A DNA stretch of 64,000 nucleotides from assembly GCA_023052935.1 (NCBI GenBank), contig CM041292.1:87651169-87715168 (forward strand), written 5' to 3'. The notes below the pieces were generated by a model. That model made no database searches. It saw only the letters and a program-made list of their open reading frames with translations, and had not been told where the DNA came from. The stretch comes from Piezodorus guildinii (taxonomy: Eukaryota > Arthropoda > Insecta > Hemiptera > Pentatomidae). The translations under genes were made by a program, and so were the position numbers. Shown piece after piece: positions 34,336 through 45,609 of this stretch (the first letter of the stretch is position 1; each line of letters opens with the position of its first letter).

Positions 34336-35556
34336 CAAGAATCCTGTTCTCCATCTATGTCAATGATCTCCCTAATTCCATACATAACTCTAAACATCAC
34401 CTGTATGCTGATGACCTCCAAATCTACCTTTCCTTCCATCCCTCTGAAATGCCTGAGATGGTGCAAAAATTACAAGAAGACATCGACAGCATCAATTTAT
34501 GGGTCATCAATAATGGTCTAAAGCTTAATGTCGATAAAACCAAAGCCATCCTCATTGGTTCCAAACATCTCCTTAACTCCTCAGCTGTCACCCATTACTC
34601 TACCTCAACCATAGACCCATCATCTTCCACACATCTGTTAAAAACCTAGGTATATTCCTCGACCAAAGCCTAACCTTGAATAATCATATCTCTCAAATTT
34701 CCAGAAAATCCATAGCTATTCTCAAACAGTTCCTCAGACTCCGTGATCAAATGCTTCTTAAAACCCGCCAGCTCCTAGTCTCCTCTCTTATCTTCCCCCC
34801 CTTCGATTATGGCTGTCTGGTGTTTGGAGGGCTGTCAGAGAAGCTTGAGATGAGCTGAAGAAAATAATGAACTGCTTCATTAGATTCAACTTCGGAACTC
34901 CCAGGCGCTCTCAGGTCTCCACCTGGTACGCCGAGTTGAAGTGGCTTTATCCTAAATTCCGACGGCAATACTTCCTAGGGACCCATCTTTACCAATCCTT
35001 CAGAACCAAAAAAATCCTCTATATCTATAACATGTCCCCTCTACTCTCCTCTGTCCAATATATCAACACAAGATCCCAGTCCCTGAACCTGTCTATTCCC
35101 TCCTACAGAACTACTTCCTTTAAGAGATCTTTCGTTATTCGAGCTACTTCATTTTCGGATTCCTTACCCATGCCTATTCGTACATCCTAATCGTTAACTT
35201 CCTTCAAGCATAAACTATTTATCCATCTCCTTGAATATCAGTCTACCGCGCCTTTATAAGTTTTGACTAATTACACTGTTTATTTATTTTTTACATTATT
35301 CAATCCCTCAGTTCATTTTATTAAATATAATGGTTGCAATATTACCTTGCACCTATATATGCGTGTATTTAAGTGTACATATGCCTTTTTTTTTATTCAT
35401 AATATGCAGTATAATTTGTTGTATGATGTATATTTTGTAGACGTAATAGCCAGAAGATTAGAAGAAGACTTTAATGTACATTTATATTATTCTTAAGGGA
35501 CTACCTGTCCCGGAATAAAAATTATTTTTTCATTTCATTTCATTTCAAGAATCCTG
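34336..35556 (+). mobile_element. LINE-D insertion, 5'-truncated, with 11-bp target duplication
   Basis: CAAGAATCCTG occurs at 34336-34346 and again at 35546-35556, bracketing a 1199-bp insertion ending in (TTTCA)n. The insert starts inside the reverse transcriptase (FSIYVNDLPNSIHNSKHHL), with YADDLQIY as the catalytic motif. It continues through KLQEDIDSINLWVINNGLKL, LGIFLDQSLTLNNHISQIS, FPPFDYGCLVFGGLSEKLE and RRQYFLGTHLYQSF. One frameshift (about 34635) and one stop (about 34857) break the frame. The style (YADDLQIY, short tandem tail) suggests a CR1-like clade, not certain. Confidence 0.85.
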
Positions 35557-38500
35557 ATTAGGAGGTTAACTAATAATGATCAAAGTTACAATATATGCCC
35601 GAAGGCATTTATTTATTTTTTATTATTAAATAATTTCCTATTTCGCCTCTGAATCTCCAAGATATGTGATAACATTAGGACCATATCAAGTTTTAAATAA
35701 ATATCTATATATTTCTTGATCATAACCTAAGAATCGGAACCTTAGCAGATTCTTAATGGATGTCAGTAACTAGGTGGTGCCTTAATCAAATTGTATTCTT
35801 CCAGTTTGGCCCTGATCTATAAGAACATTTGGGGATTCGTTTCCAACTGATTCCATTGTAAATTCCTTCCACAATTTCGACAAGCTGAAATGTCCTTTTT
35901 TTGTACAAATATTTCCAAAAGGATTCATCCGGTTTCGTTGAAAGAAAAGCTGAAAGAAAATTGGTGGCATATATACAAATGGTCTTATATCAATCATACC
36001 AATCACTTTCCTTTTTTTCTCTTACGCAAGCGCCCTTTTCTTGATAAACTAAGATTTCAAAAACAAATATTGTGATTTTGCTATTAAGTCGGAGGAAACT
36101 TTAGGCGTACAGATGAACATATATCAATTTTCGTAATCAAATTAATTTCTCCACTCTCACTTATGCATGTACATTTTCTCTGACACCTCCATATTTCTAA
36201 GATAACTCGTTCGGATTGGCCCAAAGTTTGAGAAAGTAGTGGATTCGTGTTAAATGTTTAAAATGGGTGAAATTTGCAAAAGTGAAATCCTAGCGTGTTT
36301 CTTATACCCGCATTATCATTTTCTATTGTTTTTATTTAAATAGTATAATTTATAAAATGTAGTATAGTATAAAATATTTTTCTATTCCACTTTATTTTGT
36401 AGTTAATTAAAATATTTGTACATAGATGTGTATGGAGAACTCCAAGATGAACAAGCCCTAATAGTGTTTATCAACAAAATGTATATTAATAAACACTATT
36501 TTTATTATAATTATATACATAGAAAAATGCATTAGCTTTGATTTATTTTGAGAGACATCAGAAGAAAAATAGTCGTGATACTTCACTGTTCCAACTGTTT
36601 GGAATTAATTTTATATAAGATTTTTTTAATATTTGGAAATTGATTCAGATAATTCAGAACGGATACAGTTACTAGGAAAGTACGATCCCTACACATCATA
36701 TAGATTTTTAATTTGAAAAAAAAAAGTTATAAGAAATCGTAGACAGTTTTTCTCTTCAACTAAATATTTCACTTTTATTAAAATTTATTATTTTAGTAAC
36801 ATTTTTATTATTTGCAAAATATTAATTCAAAATTGATAATGAGTTTTTCTGTATTATATATTAAACCTAGTTTATTTCGATTCGTTTATAAAATCTAATT
36901 AATTAATTAACCATTTAAATTCTCGGAGATTCTAATGCTACATTCTTTATGACAAATATTGATTTAAAGTGTTTATAAAGAACAGGAATATTCCTTATAT
37001 TGAGTTTATTAATTATATAAAAGTAATAGACAGAAACAATGATAATGAAGTGATTAAAATAAATTAAAAGAAAGATTATATTCTTCGAAATAAGATTTTC
37101 GGTGTATGAAACATGTTTTCATATGTGTTCAGAACTAACTGTATCTTTCAATTTTTACTATTTATAGTTATAGTAATTATACCCTCAATACTTTCCCCTA
37201 ATTATTTAGGGTATAAAGTAATTTTCCTAAGAAGATGAGAATACCAAATGTGTCCCTCCAATTTTGATCAATTTTTTTTAGGCAAGACTAAACATTAAAC
37301 CATTAAACTCTGCAAAATATTAGGAGCTAAGGCTCCTCAGGAGTCGTGTAAAAATAATCGGAGAGTTTGCGTGGGAAAACAAATTTTATTTATTATCTCT
37401 GGTTCTAGTAAAGGTAGAAAAATAAGTTTAGAGTAAAAATTACCCAATTTCAAAGCGACATAATAAAAATAATAAGTCATTAAAATATGTTTCTTAAAAA
37501 CTGTGCTCAGATTAAAATTCATTTTTAAGTGTGAGGAACACAATTTTTAGATACTTTATCAAAAGTACTGCTTTGACGAGATTATTTACATTTTTAGGGT
37601 TTTTATCAAGCATAAAACTTAAAGATTTTATGACATATTTTTTTTATTATTCCGCTTTAAAATGGGAAAAAACCCCAAACTTTTTTTCTACCTTCCCTAG
37701 GATTGGGATATTAAATAAAATATGTTCCGATTTTTATACTCCGAAGGAGCTTTGGCCCTTATATTTTGAAGAGTCTAATGTTTTAATGTCTAGTTTTAAT
37801 TTATTATTTTACCTAAAATAATTTCATCAAATTCGGTGAATCATATTTGGGATTCCCTCCTTGTATGATTTATTTGAAGTAGGTTGATTTTGTTGAACAT
37901 TTTAATTCAATATTTTTGTTTTTGAAAACTAATCCTACAATACCTAATTTAATCACTGATTTTTTTAAACTAAAACATCCTTAAATAAAAAAAATAAAAA
38001 AATTAAGCTTTTAGAAGTGATTTAGAAAGTAGCCATGAACAACCCCATCTTTACCTGAACGGTTTACACCTTCTTGGCGCCAGGCCTCAATAGGCGTGTC
38101 GTTTCTAACATGTCGGTTCACTCTTCAAATGGTTTCTTTCATCTTTTCCGAAAACAAATTATTTCATAATTAAAAAACTAAACTGTGGGAGTGTTGATTT
38201 TATTTATAATGAAGCATTTTCGATATTATTATCTATATAAGAGATAAATTAACGTTCCAATATATTAATTTCTAAAAAAATCGAAAAGCAGAGCCTCATA
38301 ACAAATATACCAAAATCTTGTTATAATTTTTTTAAATATGAAAATCTAAAAAAAAAAAAATGACTATATTTATAGCATAATTTTTACGTTGTGGTCGGAA
38401 TTTTATAGTATGATTCGGAATGAAATTAATTGTGTGCTTAGTAATACCTTTTCGAAATAACTGCTGTTTTGATTGGTAGTTTTTAAGGACTTGTCTGCTA

Positions 38501-38928
38501 TTTGGATGAAATGTGATGACGGATTTCGATTAAAATAAGCGACTTGCATATAAATATATCAAAACAACAGTTAAGTGAAATATGTTCTGTAATACCTTTT
38601 ACGTGACAGACAAATTTCTTTAAATTTCATCCGAATGGATCTTCTTTAAGTGGCTCAATATAGGTGTATATATGTAAACATCCACAAAATCTTAAAGGGT
38701 TCATGAAACGAATTTAAAATGCCATTCTGTTATCTTCGATACGTGCAAAATAAGAAGAATTTTATCGAGGAAGTTACGAATGAACAGTATTACACCAAAA
38801 GAATCTAATGTAATGTAGTATTTGACAAAAACAAAAAAATGAATTTAAGGGCGCTATAGGAATAAAAAGTAAAATAAAATGTTGACTTTTATCAAAACAA
38901 ATTTTACCCTACTTACTGGAAGTTAGTG
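35557..38928. other. Long AT-rich spacer
   Basis: More than 3 kb with no supported gene or repeat. Frames such as 37531-37821 are F/L/Y-rich low complexity. No tRNA boxes or transposon ends were seen. Confidence 0.5.
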
Positions 38929-39462
38929 TCTATATGAATTGATGAATGAATGAATGAATACTTTATTTGCTTTCGGGATAACACCCATACAAATAGAGCT
39001 GGCTACATAACAAATATATAGTACAAAACAGATTTCAATAAAATAGTTAACAATATACTAATCCACTATGTTATCAGCTCAAGGCACATTAAATAGTAAT
39101 GAATTACAATAAAACTTATAACAATATAATGCAAAGACAATTTATGAACAATATAATCGTTTCCAATATAATAAATATATTATTTTACATAACACGGGGA
39201 AACACGATAAATAATATAATAAAGTTAAAATTTAAGTTTATTCATTAATTATAAATGATTTAATTTGGCAACATTGCCTGGTATAATTATAATTTTTTTT
39301 TAATTTCTCAATATCTTCGGTCGTAAACAGGGCGATAAAATTTGTACTGTTCATATTTAAGGCTCTAGGGATGTAATGGGTTCGGAACGGTAGGTAAGCT
39401 TGAGATTTACGTCTATTGTTATGAATGAACGGATAAAGTGGATGAACGGATCTATATGAATT
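38929..39462 (-). mobile_element. LINE-G 3' end with 12-bp target duplication
   Basis: TCTATATGAATT at 38929-38940 and 39451-39462 flanks a 510-bp insert whose 3' end, on the minus strand, is (ATTC)n. The minus frame near 39450 reads HPLYPFIHNNRRKSQAYLPF, then THYIPRALNMNSTNFIALFT, like the extreme C-terminus of an ORF2. The perfect duplication indicates a fairly recent, heavily 5'-truncated insertion. The clade is not assigned. Confidence 0.8.
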
Positions 39463-39639
39463 AAAACCCCAACTTAATTAATTCTTATCTATAGTAATTA
39501 AAATTATTATCAATTTTCTTATCAAAACATATTATATTTTACTGGTGGAGTGAGAATGGTTGACTGAGTGAGTAAGTGGGAGAAGTTAGTTGAGGGTGCA
39601 GTCAAAAGAACACACAGTTAAGATATTAACTTAATAAAC

Positions 39640-39770
39640 TGGTGCCGACACTTCGGTCTTCTTCAGGGCGTTTGAAGGAGAGTGTCAGAACAATGAAGCA
39701 ATATTATATTTTACATTTAAAACACCTACATTTCGGTGTAATCTTCAGATTTGTATTCTCTCTAATTAAA
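39640..39770 (-). repeat. Two tandem CTGAAGA...CCGAA motifs
   Basis: On the minus strand CTGAAGATTACACCGAAATG (about 39735-39754) and CCTGAAGAAGACCGAAGTG (about 39651-39669) follow each other about 85 bp apart. Each has a short self-complementary flank (ACACC...GGTGT, CCGA...TCGG). They resemble the other GAAACG motifs in the window. See findings. Confidence 0.4.
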
Positions 39771-40199
39771 TGCGTTCCTTGTACTTACCTTGTTCTTCCT
39801 ATAAATGAACATTCTCCGTTTACCTTACACTGTTACTTTTCTCTAAGGGAAATTTTTCCTCTTTTACCTGTCTCTTCCCTTGGGGACAATAATAGAGTAA
39901 CGTAAAGGGAATTAATACTGCAATCAATTAAGGAAAATGAAACCTTTAGGATGGCAAAGTACTCTGAAACTTCGGAGTTTTGATAGTAACATGAAAATAA
40001 TGTCTAGAGGTAGAAAAGGAAGTTACTGTTTTACTACAGATAAAGAATCGTTGAGCTTTTATGAATATCAGACAGTTCGAACATATTTGTGCTAATGCAA
40101 TGTTATCATTTCAGACATAAATCCAAAGAGGAATAATGTTTTTTTGTCGTAGGATTCTTTGCTTAATGTCCACTACTAGACGACATTCTCTGATTATGA
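39771..40199. other. AT-rich spacer
   Basis: No supported feature. Confidence 0.5.
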
Positions 40200-40450
40200 A
40201 ACTTCCTATGGAACTGAACGTGACGATATTACGTGTACGGTTTAGTTATTCGAGCTATGTGCTTGTGAGGAGGAGAAGGGGGAGGTCATTATTTAGTATT
40301 CATTATTCATAAATTGATAGTCGTGAGTAGTTCATTGATAAAGACACCGCACACGGCGAAACGAGTAGCGCACCTTTGTCAACTACCGCTCCTATCGCGG
40401 TAGTATTTTGAGCCGGCGCGATTTTTATTCATTACACGTTCCTTCGAATA
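40200..40450. promoter_or_regulatory. CpG-richer island with a short inverted repeat
   Basis: ACCGCACACGGCGAAACGAG and GAGCCGGCGCGATTTTTATT stand out. CTACCGC (40383-40389) pairs with GCGGTAG (40397-40403). No frame or transposon end explains it. Possible host regulatory DNA. Confidence 0.2.
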
Positions 40451-40619
40451 AAACATTTCGTGTAACTACGTATATTGAATAAAAAATATGCAGAAAATAG
40501 TTCTTGATTTTGCTATCGAAATCTTGATTTATTGAAATAATTAGTTTGGAGTTCGTGTGACGGTTATTAAATTATTATCGAAATAGTTCAGAATATTACT
40601 TGTAAAACAAAGGTTTCGC

Positions 40620-41129
40620 ACCACATTGCAGAAGTTCTTCATCCGAGTTTCTTTCCGAAAATGCAGAAACATATATTATTTCGCGATTTCGGAAATAAAT
40701 GTTCCAATAAACAACTACAGTTGCCTGGTGTATGGGAGACTTGCCGACGAACTTGAAATACAATTAAAATGTCTGAAGAACTGCCTATTAATTAATAGAT
40801 TAAGAGCCCATAGACGTGACCATATTTTTGGCTATTATACAGACTTAAAGGGGCTTTGTCCTCCTGTTCGACGGCAATATTTCCATGATTCTCATCTATT
40901 CCAAACCTTAAGAAATGGAAAAGCTTCCTACATAACTGAAATTTTAACCTTCACTCTGATATCCATTCTTTGAGCACTAGAACCCAATCAATCAAATCGT
41001 TTCTCGTGCGCTGTTCATCCTTATGGAATTCTCTGCTTATTTCTATCCGTAAAACATCAACTCTTCGATTACCTATTCGAATCTAAATATTTCGTTCCAT
41101 TGTAAAAGTACAGGTTTATATAGTATATA

Positions 41130-41189
<60 letters not shown>

Positions 41190-41310
41190 AACATGCAAAG
41201 ATTTATAGGTATATTGAATATTTGATCATTTTTTTCAAACATTAACTAGACCATAAGGATTTTTTTTTGTTCATTCAGTCCCAAAATAAAGTTTGTGTTT
41301 CATTTCATTT
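40620..41310 (+). mobile_element. LINE-D fragment, second copy
   Basis: The frame at 40690-40920 contains NYSCLVYGRLADELEIQLK, CLKNCLLINRLRAHRRDHI and RRQYFHDSHLFQTLRNGKAS, aligning with the copy at 34347-35545. The UTR was expanded by a (TA)n tract (41127-41190). It ends CAGTCCCAAAATAAA followed by TTTCATTTCATTT, the same tail type. Frames are broken before and after. No duplication was identified. Confidence 0.8.
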
Positions 41311-42284
41311 AAAAATTTGGATTCTCAGTGAATAGCTATTACTATTTAAAAAAAAAAAATTATAATCTTTACTTCAGTACTATCTCATCCTTTATTGAAT
41401 AAACATATGATCAACTATTTAATATTTTTACAGTTTTTCTCTGTTGAAGATAACGGTAATTATATAGGAAAACATAAAATTTTATAGAATTTTCACGATC
41501 ACCAAATATTTTACATAATTTGCTTGCTAGGACTTTCATATTATTTAACCAGCGACTAACTATAAATGTGATAAATTACGTTTTCATTTAACTCTAGACT
41601 GTTTGATGAATCCTACCTTTACAATGTTTGAACCACTTCTTCTACTCTCTATTTTTCTAATAAATGCTTTTTTTAAACAAAAATTTACTCTCTTCAATAG
41701 AATCATCTGCTCACCAAAACGATTTGGCCGATTTTGGTAAACCCTTTTTTTTTTTTTTTTTTCAATTTCTAGTTATTATTATAATTACTAACGCGAGTAT
41801 TAAGAAATCTTTTACCGATGCTCCTATTTGACTAACTCAAACTTCTTTATGATAATATTTCATCAGAGGTATTACGCAAATTCTCAGTAGGGGATCTGTC
41901 AAGAACATCCAGATAAACAGCTATTGAGCATTCGAAGATGGTTGTGCACATTTTTATTGTAAATTGAAAGGTTTGGTCTCGGTTGTTTATTGAGGCTGCT
42001 AAACCGCCTGGTACCTTATCATCTGACTCTTGTTAGGACTCCTTTTAAGCCTTTTGTCTGGGAGGAGATATATATCATTTGTGATACTATGCGGAGCCGG
42101 ATATGAGGTAGTTGTATAATAAGTAGTATTGAATAGGATGGGTGTGTAAGATCTGCGGCGATGGGCTCAAGTCACGCGTTCACGCGTTTCCATTTTAAAT
42201 GAGATTATAAAAATCAATAATAATATCATTTAGATTATTGAAAATTATTACACAAATATGTGACAATTTGATATATAAGGTATT
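41311..42284. other. AT-rich spacer
   Basis: A T-run at about 41741-41762. No supported feature. Confidence 0.5.
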
Positions 42285-43172
42285 TTTACTTTCACTTACT
42301 ATATATAGTAAGTGGAAGTATTGCGATCGTGAAAATTTTCGGATTCCAGTTTTCAACGGAAATACACGTTTTAGAGTCCCCTGAGTCCAAATAACCAAGT
42401 CCCGCAAAAAGGTCTGTGTGTGTGTGGTAACTCTCGGGCGGAAACGGTAAGTCCTATGAAATTGAAATTTCATATTTAAGACAACTATACGCCCGAGACG
42501 TGACAAAACTTTTTTCATCAAAAGGTGCTTACCAGAAGAGGCACTTTATACCCTGCATTTTGCACCTTTTTTCGATTTTCTCGAAAACGGTTCCGACGAT
42601 TTTGATTAAACTCGCAATATCGATGTAAAATTAATGGGCTTTAATATCATGTAGGTTTTATTCTGATTAAAATGGTCTGAAAGGGCTTAAATGCCGATAT
42701 TTTAAATTTTCTTCCCCTAAAGTACCTTTAATTTTGTAGATTCGATAAAAATAACTATATTATCTTGTTAACGCTGATGAAAAACTGGTAAATATATAAA
42801 TTGAATAAATTCGATATCCAACTAAAGGAGAAAACAGAAAAAATATTTTTTTAATGCAATTTTTCATTTTTGAACACAAGAGCAGTAATATACATGTATG
42901 ATATACCTTTGGAAAGCTAAAGATTTTAGAAAAAATATTATCTCATACACAACCTTTTAGAAGTTAATAGAGAGTGATGAAATGAACATAAAACTAACTG
43001 ATTATTTTAGATAATAATATAATAGATTTTTTTAATAAAACACATGTTTCTATATAAATTCAATTTAATTAATTCCTTAATAGTTTCACTTATTTTTATC
43101 TCTGTTTTTGAAAATTCTTTCATTGATTTTAAAAATGGAGGTAAGTGAAAGTCGTGTGTTGCCCGCACCAGA
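42285..43172 (+). repeat. Rep-X copy 5, most complete
   Basis: The left end is a 32-bp near-perfect palindrome (42288-42319: ACTTTCACTTACT, ATATAT, AGTAAGTGGAAGT), then ATTGCGATCGTGAAAATTTTC. The right end is GGAGGTAAGTGAAAGTCGTG to ACCAGA at 43167-43172. The arm ACTTTCACTTAC therefore recurs in inverted orientation near the other end. There is no frame beyond about 108 codons on the minus strand (42195-42521), which overlaps the palindrome and looks like a shadow. Class unknown; the TC-start (minus strand) and terminal hairpin recall Helitrons, but no CTRR end is seen. Confidence 0.8.
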
Positions 43173-43767
43173 CTTTTTAATTTATTATATAATTTACTAT
43201 ACTATACAGTAATTTAGTGTTCAAACATTCGTTCATTTTTACAATTGGTGTGAATTCCACAGAGCCACTCGATATATATTTATATTGTTTCACTTACGTA
43301 CCAATCGTTGCGCTTACGTACTGGTATATGTTATAAAATACTTTTTGTTGATTTTAGTTTCGCTTATTTAATTGTAAATTTGAGCTTTATGATAAAAGTC
43401 GACTTTTAGAAGTGCATGTAGCTGTTAGCTACAAAAAATAATATGTATCAATAAAAAAGTCTTGATAATGGGGACAAAGCCTCCGAACGTCGACTAACAT
43501 TGACGGATAGTAATTATAATACTATAGATGATGGAAACAAATTTTGCTTGTTTTAATATGGATAAATAAGAAGAACTTCCTCAAGTCATACTAATAAACA
43601 AAATATATTTATATTTATAGTTAAAAAACTACGCTTTTTAAAACCTATAGCGGAGGTAATCGATGTTTATAACAGTTTCGATAACATTTTGGAATAGTGT
43701 GTGGCTAGAACGGGAAATAGAGAGAAGCTAACAGTAAGGTGTGTAGAATCCACACTGTGGATGCTTG
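43173..43767. other. Spacer holding one copy of a diverged local repeat
   Basis: About 43265-43375 resembles 50235-50345 (shared CCAATCGT, cgCTTAC, GATATTTATTATGAAATACTT-like order). A degenerate stem plus CCGAACGTCG motif lies at 43480-43508. Confidence 0.4.
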
Positions 43768-44656
43768 TAACAAGAGAGTTTAATAATAATAATAATAATA
43801 GGCCTACCGAATCCGAAGGTTCGATGCCGATACCACCAAACTTCGCCTGCAAAGACTCGTCCAATGTTCACCGGTCAAGCCCAAGCCCCCGAGATCAGCC
43901 TTAATGCAATCCTCCCATCGACGCTTCGGCCTACCTTTCGGACGCCTACCAGTCGGTTCAGCGAATACCAACTTTCTCGGAATCCGTTCCTCACTAAGCC
44001 CAACAACTTTACGCGCCCATTTGAGTCTCCGCGATGCTATCAACTCAAATATATTCACAGGGTACAAACTCCGCAATTCCGCGTTGTGCAACCTTCTAAA
44101 CTCCCCAGTGGTCTCATCTCTCTTCGGACCAAATATTTTACGCAGTACCTTATTCTCGAAAACCTTAAACCGTTGTTCATCCTTCAAAGTAAGCGGCCAC
44201 GTTTCGCATCCGTAAAGAACCGTTGGAAGAATAATAGTTTTATAAATTCTAACCTTTAAGTTTTTAGACAGAAGCCGCGAGCTAAGTAATTTAGCAACTG
44301 AATAATAACACGCATTTCCCACCTTTAACCGGGACTTTATTTCTTCCTGGATTTCATTTTTTCTTGTTATCATTGAACCTAAATACTTGAATTTCTCTAC
44401 GTGTTCAATAGTATGACCTGAAATATTAATATCATCAAGATCGCCACCATTTCTGCAACTAATCATATATTTCGTCTTATCGGTATTTAATTCGAGACCT
44501 ATTTGTTTACCGGTTTTTATTAACACACTTGTATTTAGTTGTAAGGTTTCCGTGTCTTCCCCTAGTAGTACCAAATCATCGGCATACCCCAAAACCGGAA
44601 TCTTGTCACCCATATTTAAGCCTTTCTCGGTACACATCACCTAACAAGAGAGTTTA
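43768..44656 (-). mobile_element. LINE-F insertion, 5'-truncated, 15-bp target duplication
   Basis: TAACAAGAGAGTTTA is present at 43768-43782 and 44642-44656. The 859-bp insert lies on the minus strand with a (TTA)n 3' tail (43783-43801). The perfect duplication and unbroken frame inside indicate a young insertion. The (TTA)n tail and YADDLVLL motif fit RTE-like or related LINEs, but I cannot fix the clade by eye. Confidence 0.9.
43804..44640 (-). CDS. LINE-F reverse transcriptase, C-terminal 278 codons (5'-truncated)
   Basis: The frame is open without stops from the truncation point to its natural end. Near the start is GYADDLVLLGEDTE (polymerase catalytic DD at residues 20-21). Next come GLELNTDKTKYM, VEKFKYLGSMI and AKLLSSRLLSKNLKVRIYKT, then ILPTVLYGCETWPLTLKDEQ, FENKVLRKIFGPKRDE and RRLKWARKV. 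It ends in a basic stretch RRPKGRPKRRWEDCIKADL. Upstream reverse transcriptase motifs and the endonuclease are missing, so it cannot transpose. The ATG is incidental: it lies at the truncation point. Confidence 0.85.
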   Translation of the reverse strand: MMCTEKGLNMGDKIPVLGYADDLVLLGEDTETLQLNTSVLIKTGKQIGLELNTDKTKYMISCRNGGDLDDINISGHTIEHVEKFKYLGSMITRKNEIQEEIKSRLKVGNACYYSVAKLLSSRLLSKNLKVRIYKTIILPTVLYGCETWPLTLKDEQRFKVFENKVLRKIFGPKRDETTGEFRRLHNAELRSLYPVNIFELIASRRLKWARKVVGLSEERIPRKLVFAEPTGRRPKGRPKRRWEDCIKADLGGLGLTGEHWTSLCRRSLVVSASNLRIR

Positions 44657-45000
44657 GCAGTTATATTTCTTGTCATCTTTTAACATATCCATGCCTGGCC
44701 AGGTTAGGAAATTAATTGTATTTGGTTAACCACAATTCTTGTTTTTTTATAATGTTTTTAGTATATTACGTGACAATACCATAAGTCTAAGACGGTAGTG
44801 TATAATGTTTATATGTATTAGGTTAATGTTTCAAATGGTTGTGTTAATAAGGAATTGTTAATAAATAGTTCTTGTAAATATCGTGTGATTGGTATATTTT
44901 ATTTTTTTCTAGAGTAAAAATATAATCCAATACTATTTTACATGTAAACACCCAGGAGGTTAAAAACCTAAATTGAAATATATTTGTGATTTTTTTTTTT
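44657..45000. other. AT-rich spacer before LINE-A
   Basis: No supported feature. It ends in a T-run that is the left part of the LINE-A target site. Confidence 0.5.
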
Positions 45001-45013
45001 AAATTGTAAGATG
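45001..45013 (+). repeat. Target-site duplication, left copy
   Basis: AAATTGTAAGATG. An identical 13-mer lies at 50113-50125. The T-run before it followed by AAA fits a TTT/AAA-type nick on the bottom strand, as used by LINE endonucleases. Confidence 0.95.
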
Positions 45014-45609
45014 AAAAATAACTGTCATGGCCGATTGTAAAGTTTACTATGTGTGTCGCTCTGCCTTTCTCACTGTATAACTTACGTGTATGGAGTTAAC
45101 CAGCAGTCAGCCTTTACAAAAAGTTTCTTATGCTGAACACTTTTACTCTACAACTATAAACATTGAGGTTAGTGCTCTTATTTTAATAGCCAGCTCACTG
45201 AGCAGTGTCACTTGGGCTAACTGACGTGGCAGTTAATCCCTACGGACTCTTATCAGCCGGCACTCCAGGTTCACGGTCGCGGCACTAGGAATCTGCCTGC
45301 CATCGTCCTGAGTTCGTATCTCGGACTAACCAAGAAATCTTTTTTTTTCTTTGAATATTTTTTTTTAAATTTCTTTAAAATGTTTTTTTTATTATTTGTA
45401 AATAGTTATGTATATAATTTAATTTTTAAGGAGTTAATTAATTTTTTTACTAATATTTAGAGGATATATTTTTTTTTCTTTCTTTCATAGATTTTTTTTT
45501 TTTTTTTAATTTATTATAATCATATATATAATATTTTTTTTTTGTTATGGTAATAATTTAATTAGAAAATTTTTCTTTTCTCGTATTTTCTTGTTTATAT
45601 ATAAACATT
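45014..45609 (+). promoter_or_regulatory. LINE-A 5' UTR, likely internal promoter region
   Basis: LINEs of this clade carry an internal RNA polymerase II promoter in the 5' UTR, so the start of this element should hold one; I cannot point to the exact motif. A GC-richer part (about 45200-45330) contains GAGTTCGTATCTC, one base from the pol III B-box core GTTCGAATC. The remainder (45340-45600) is T-rich. Confidence 0.5.

Noticed and set aside
43701..43904. 67-codon plus frame as a host exon interrupted by LINE-F
   Set aside because: Joining the flanks across the LINE gives a short open frame, but there is no recognisable protein or splice context.
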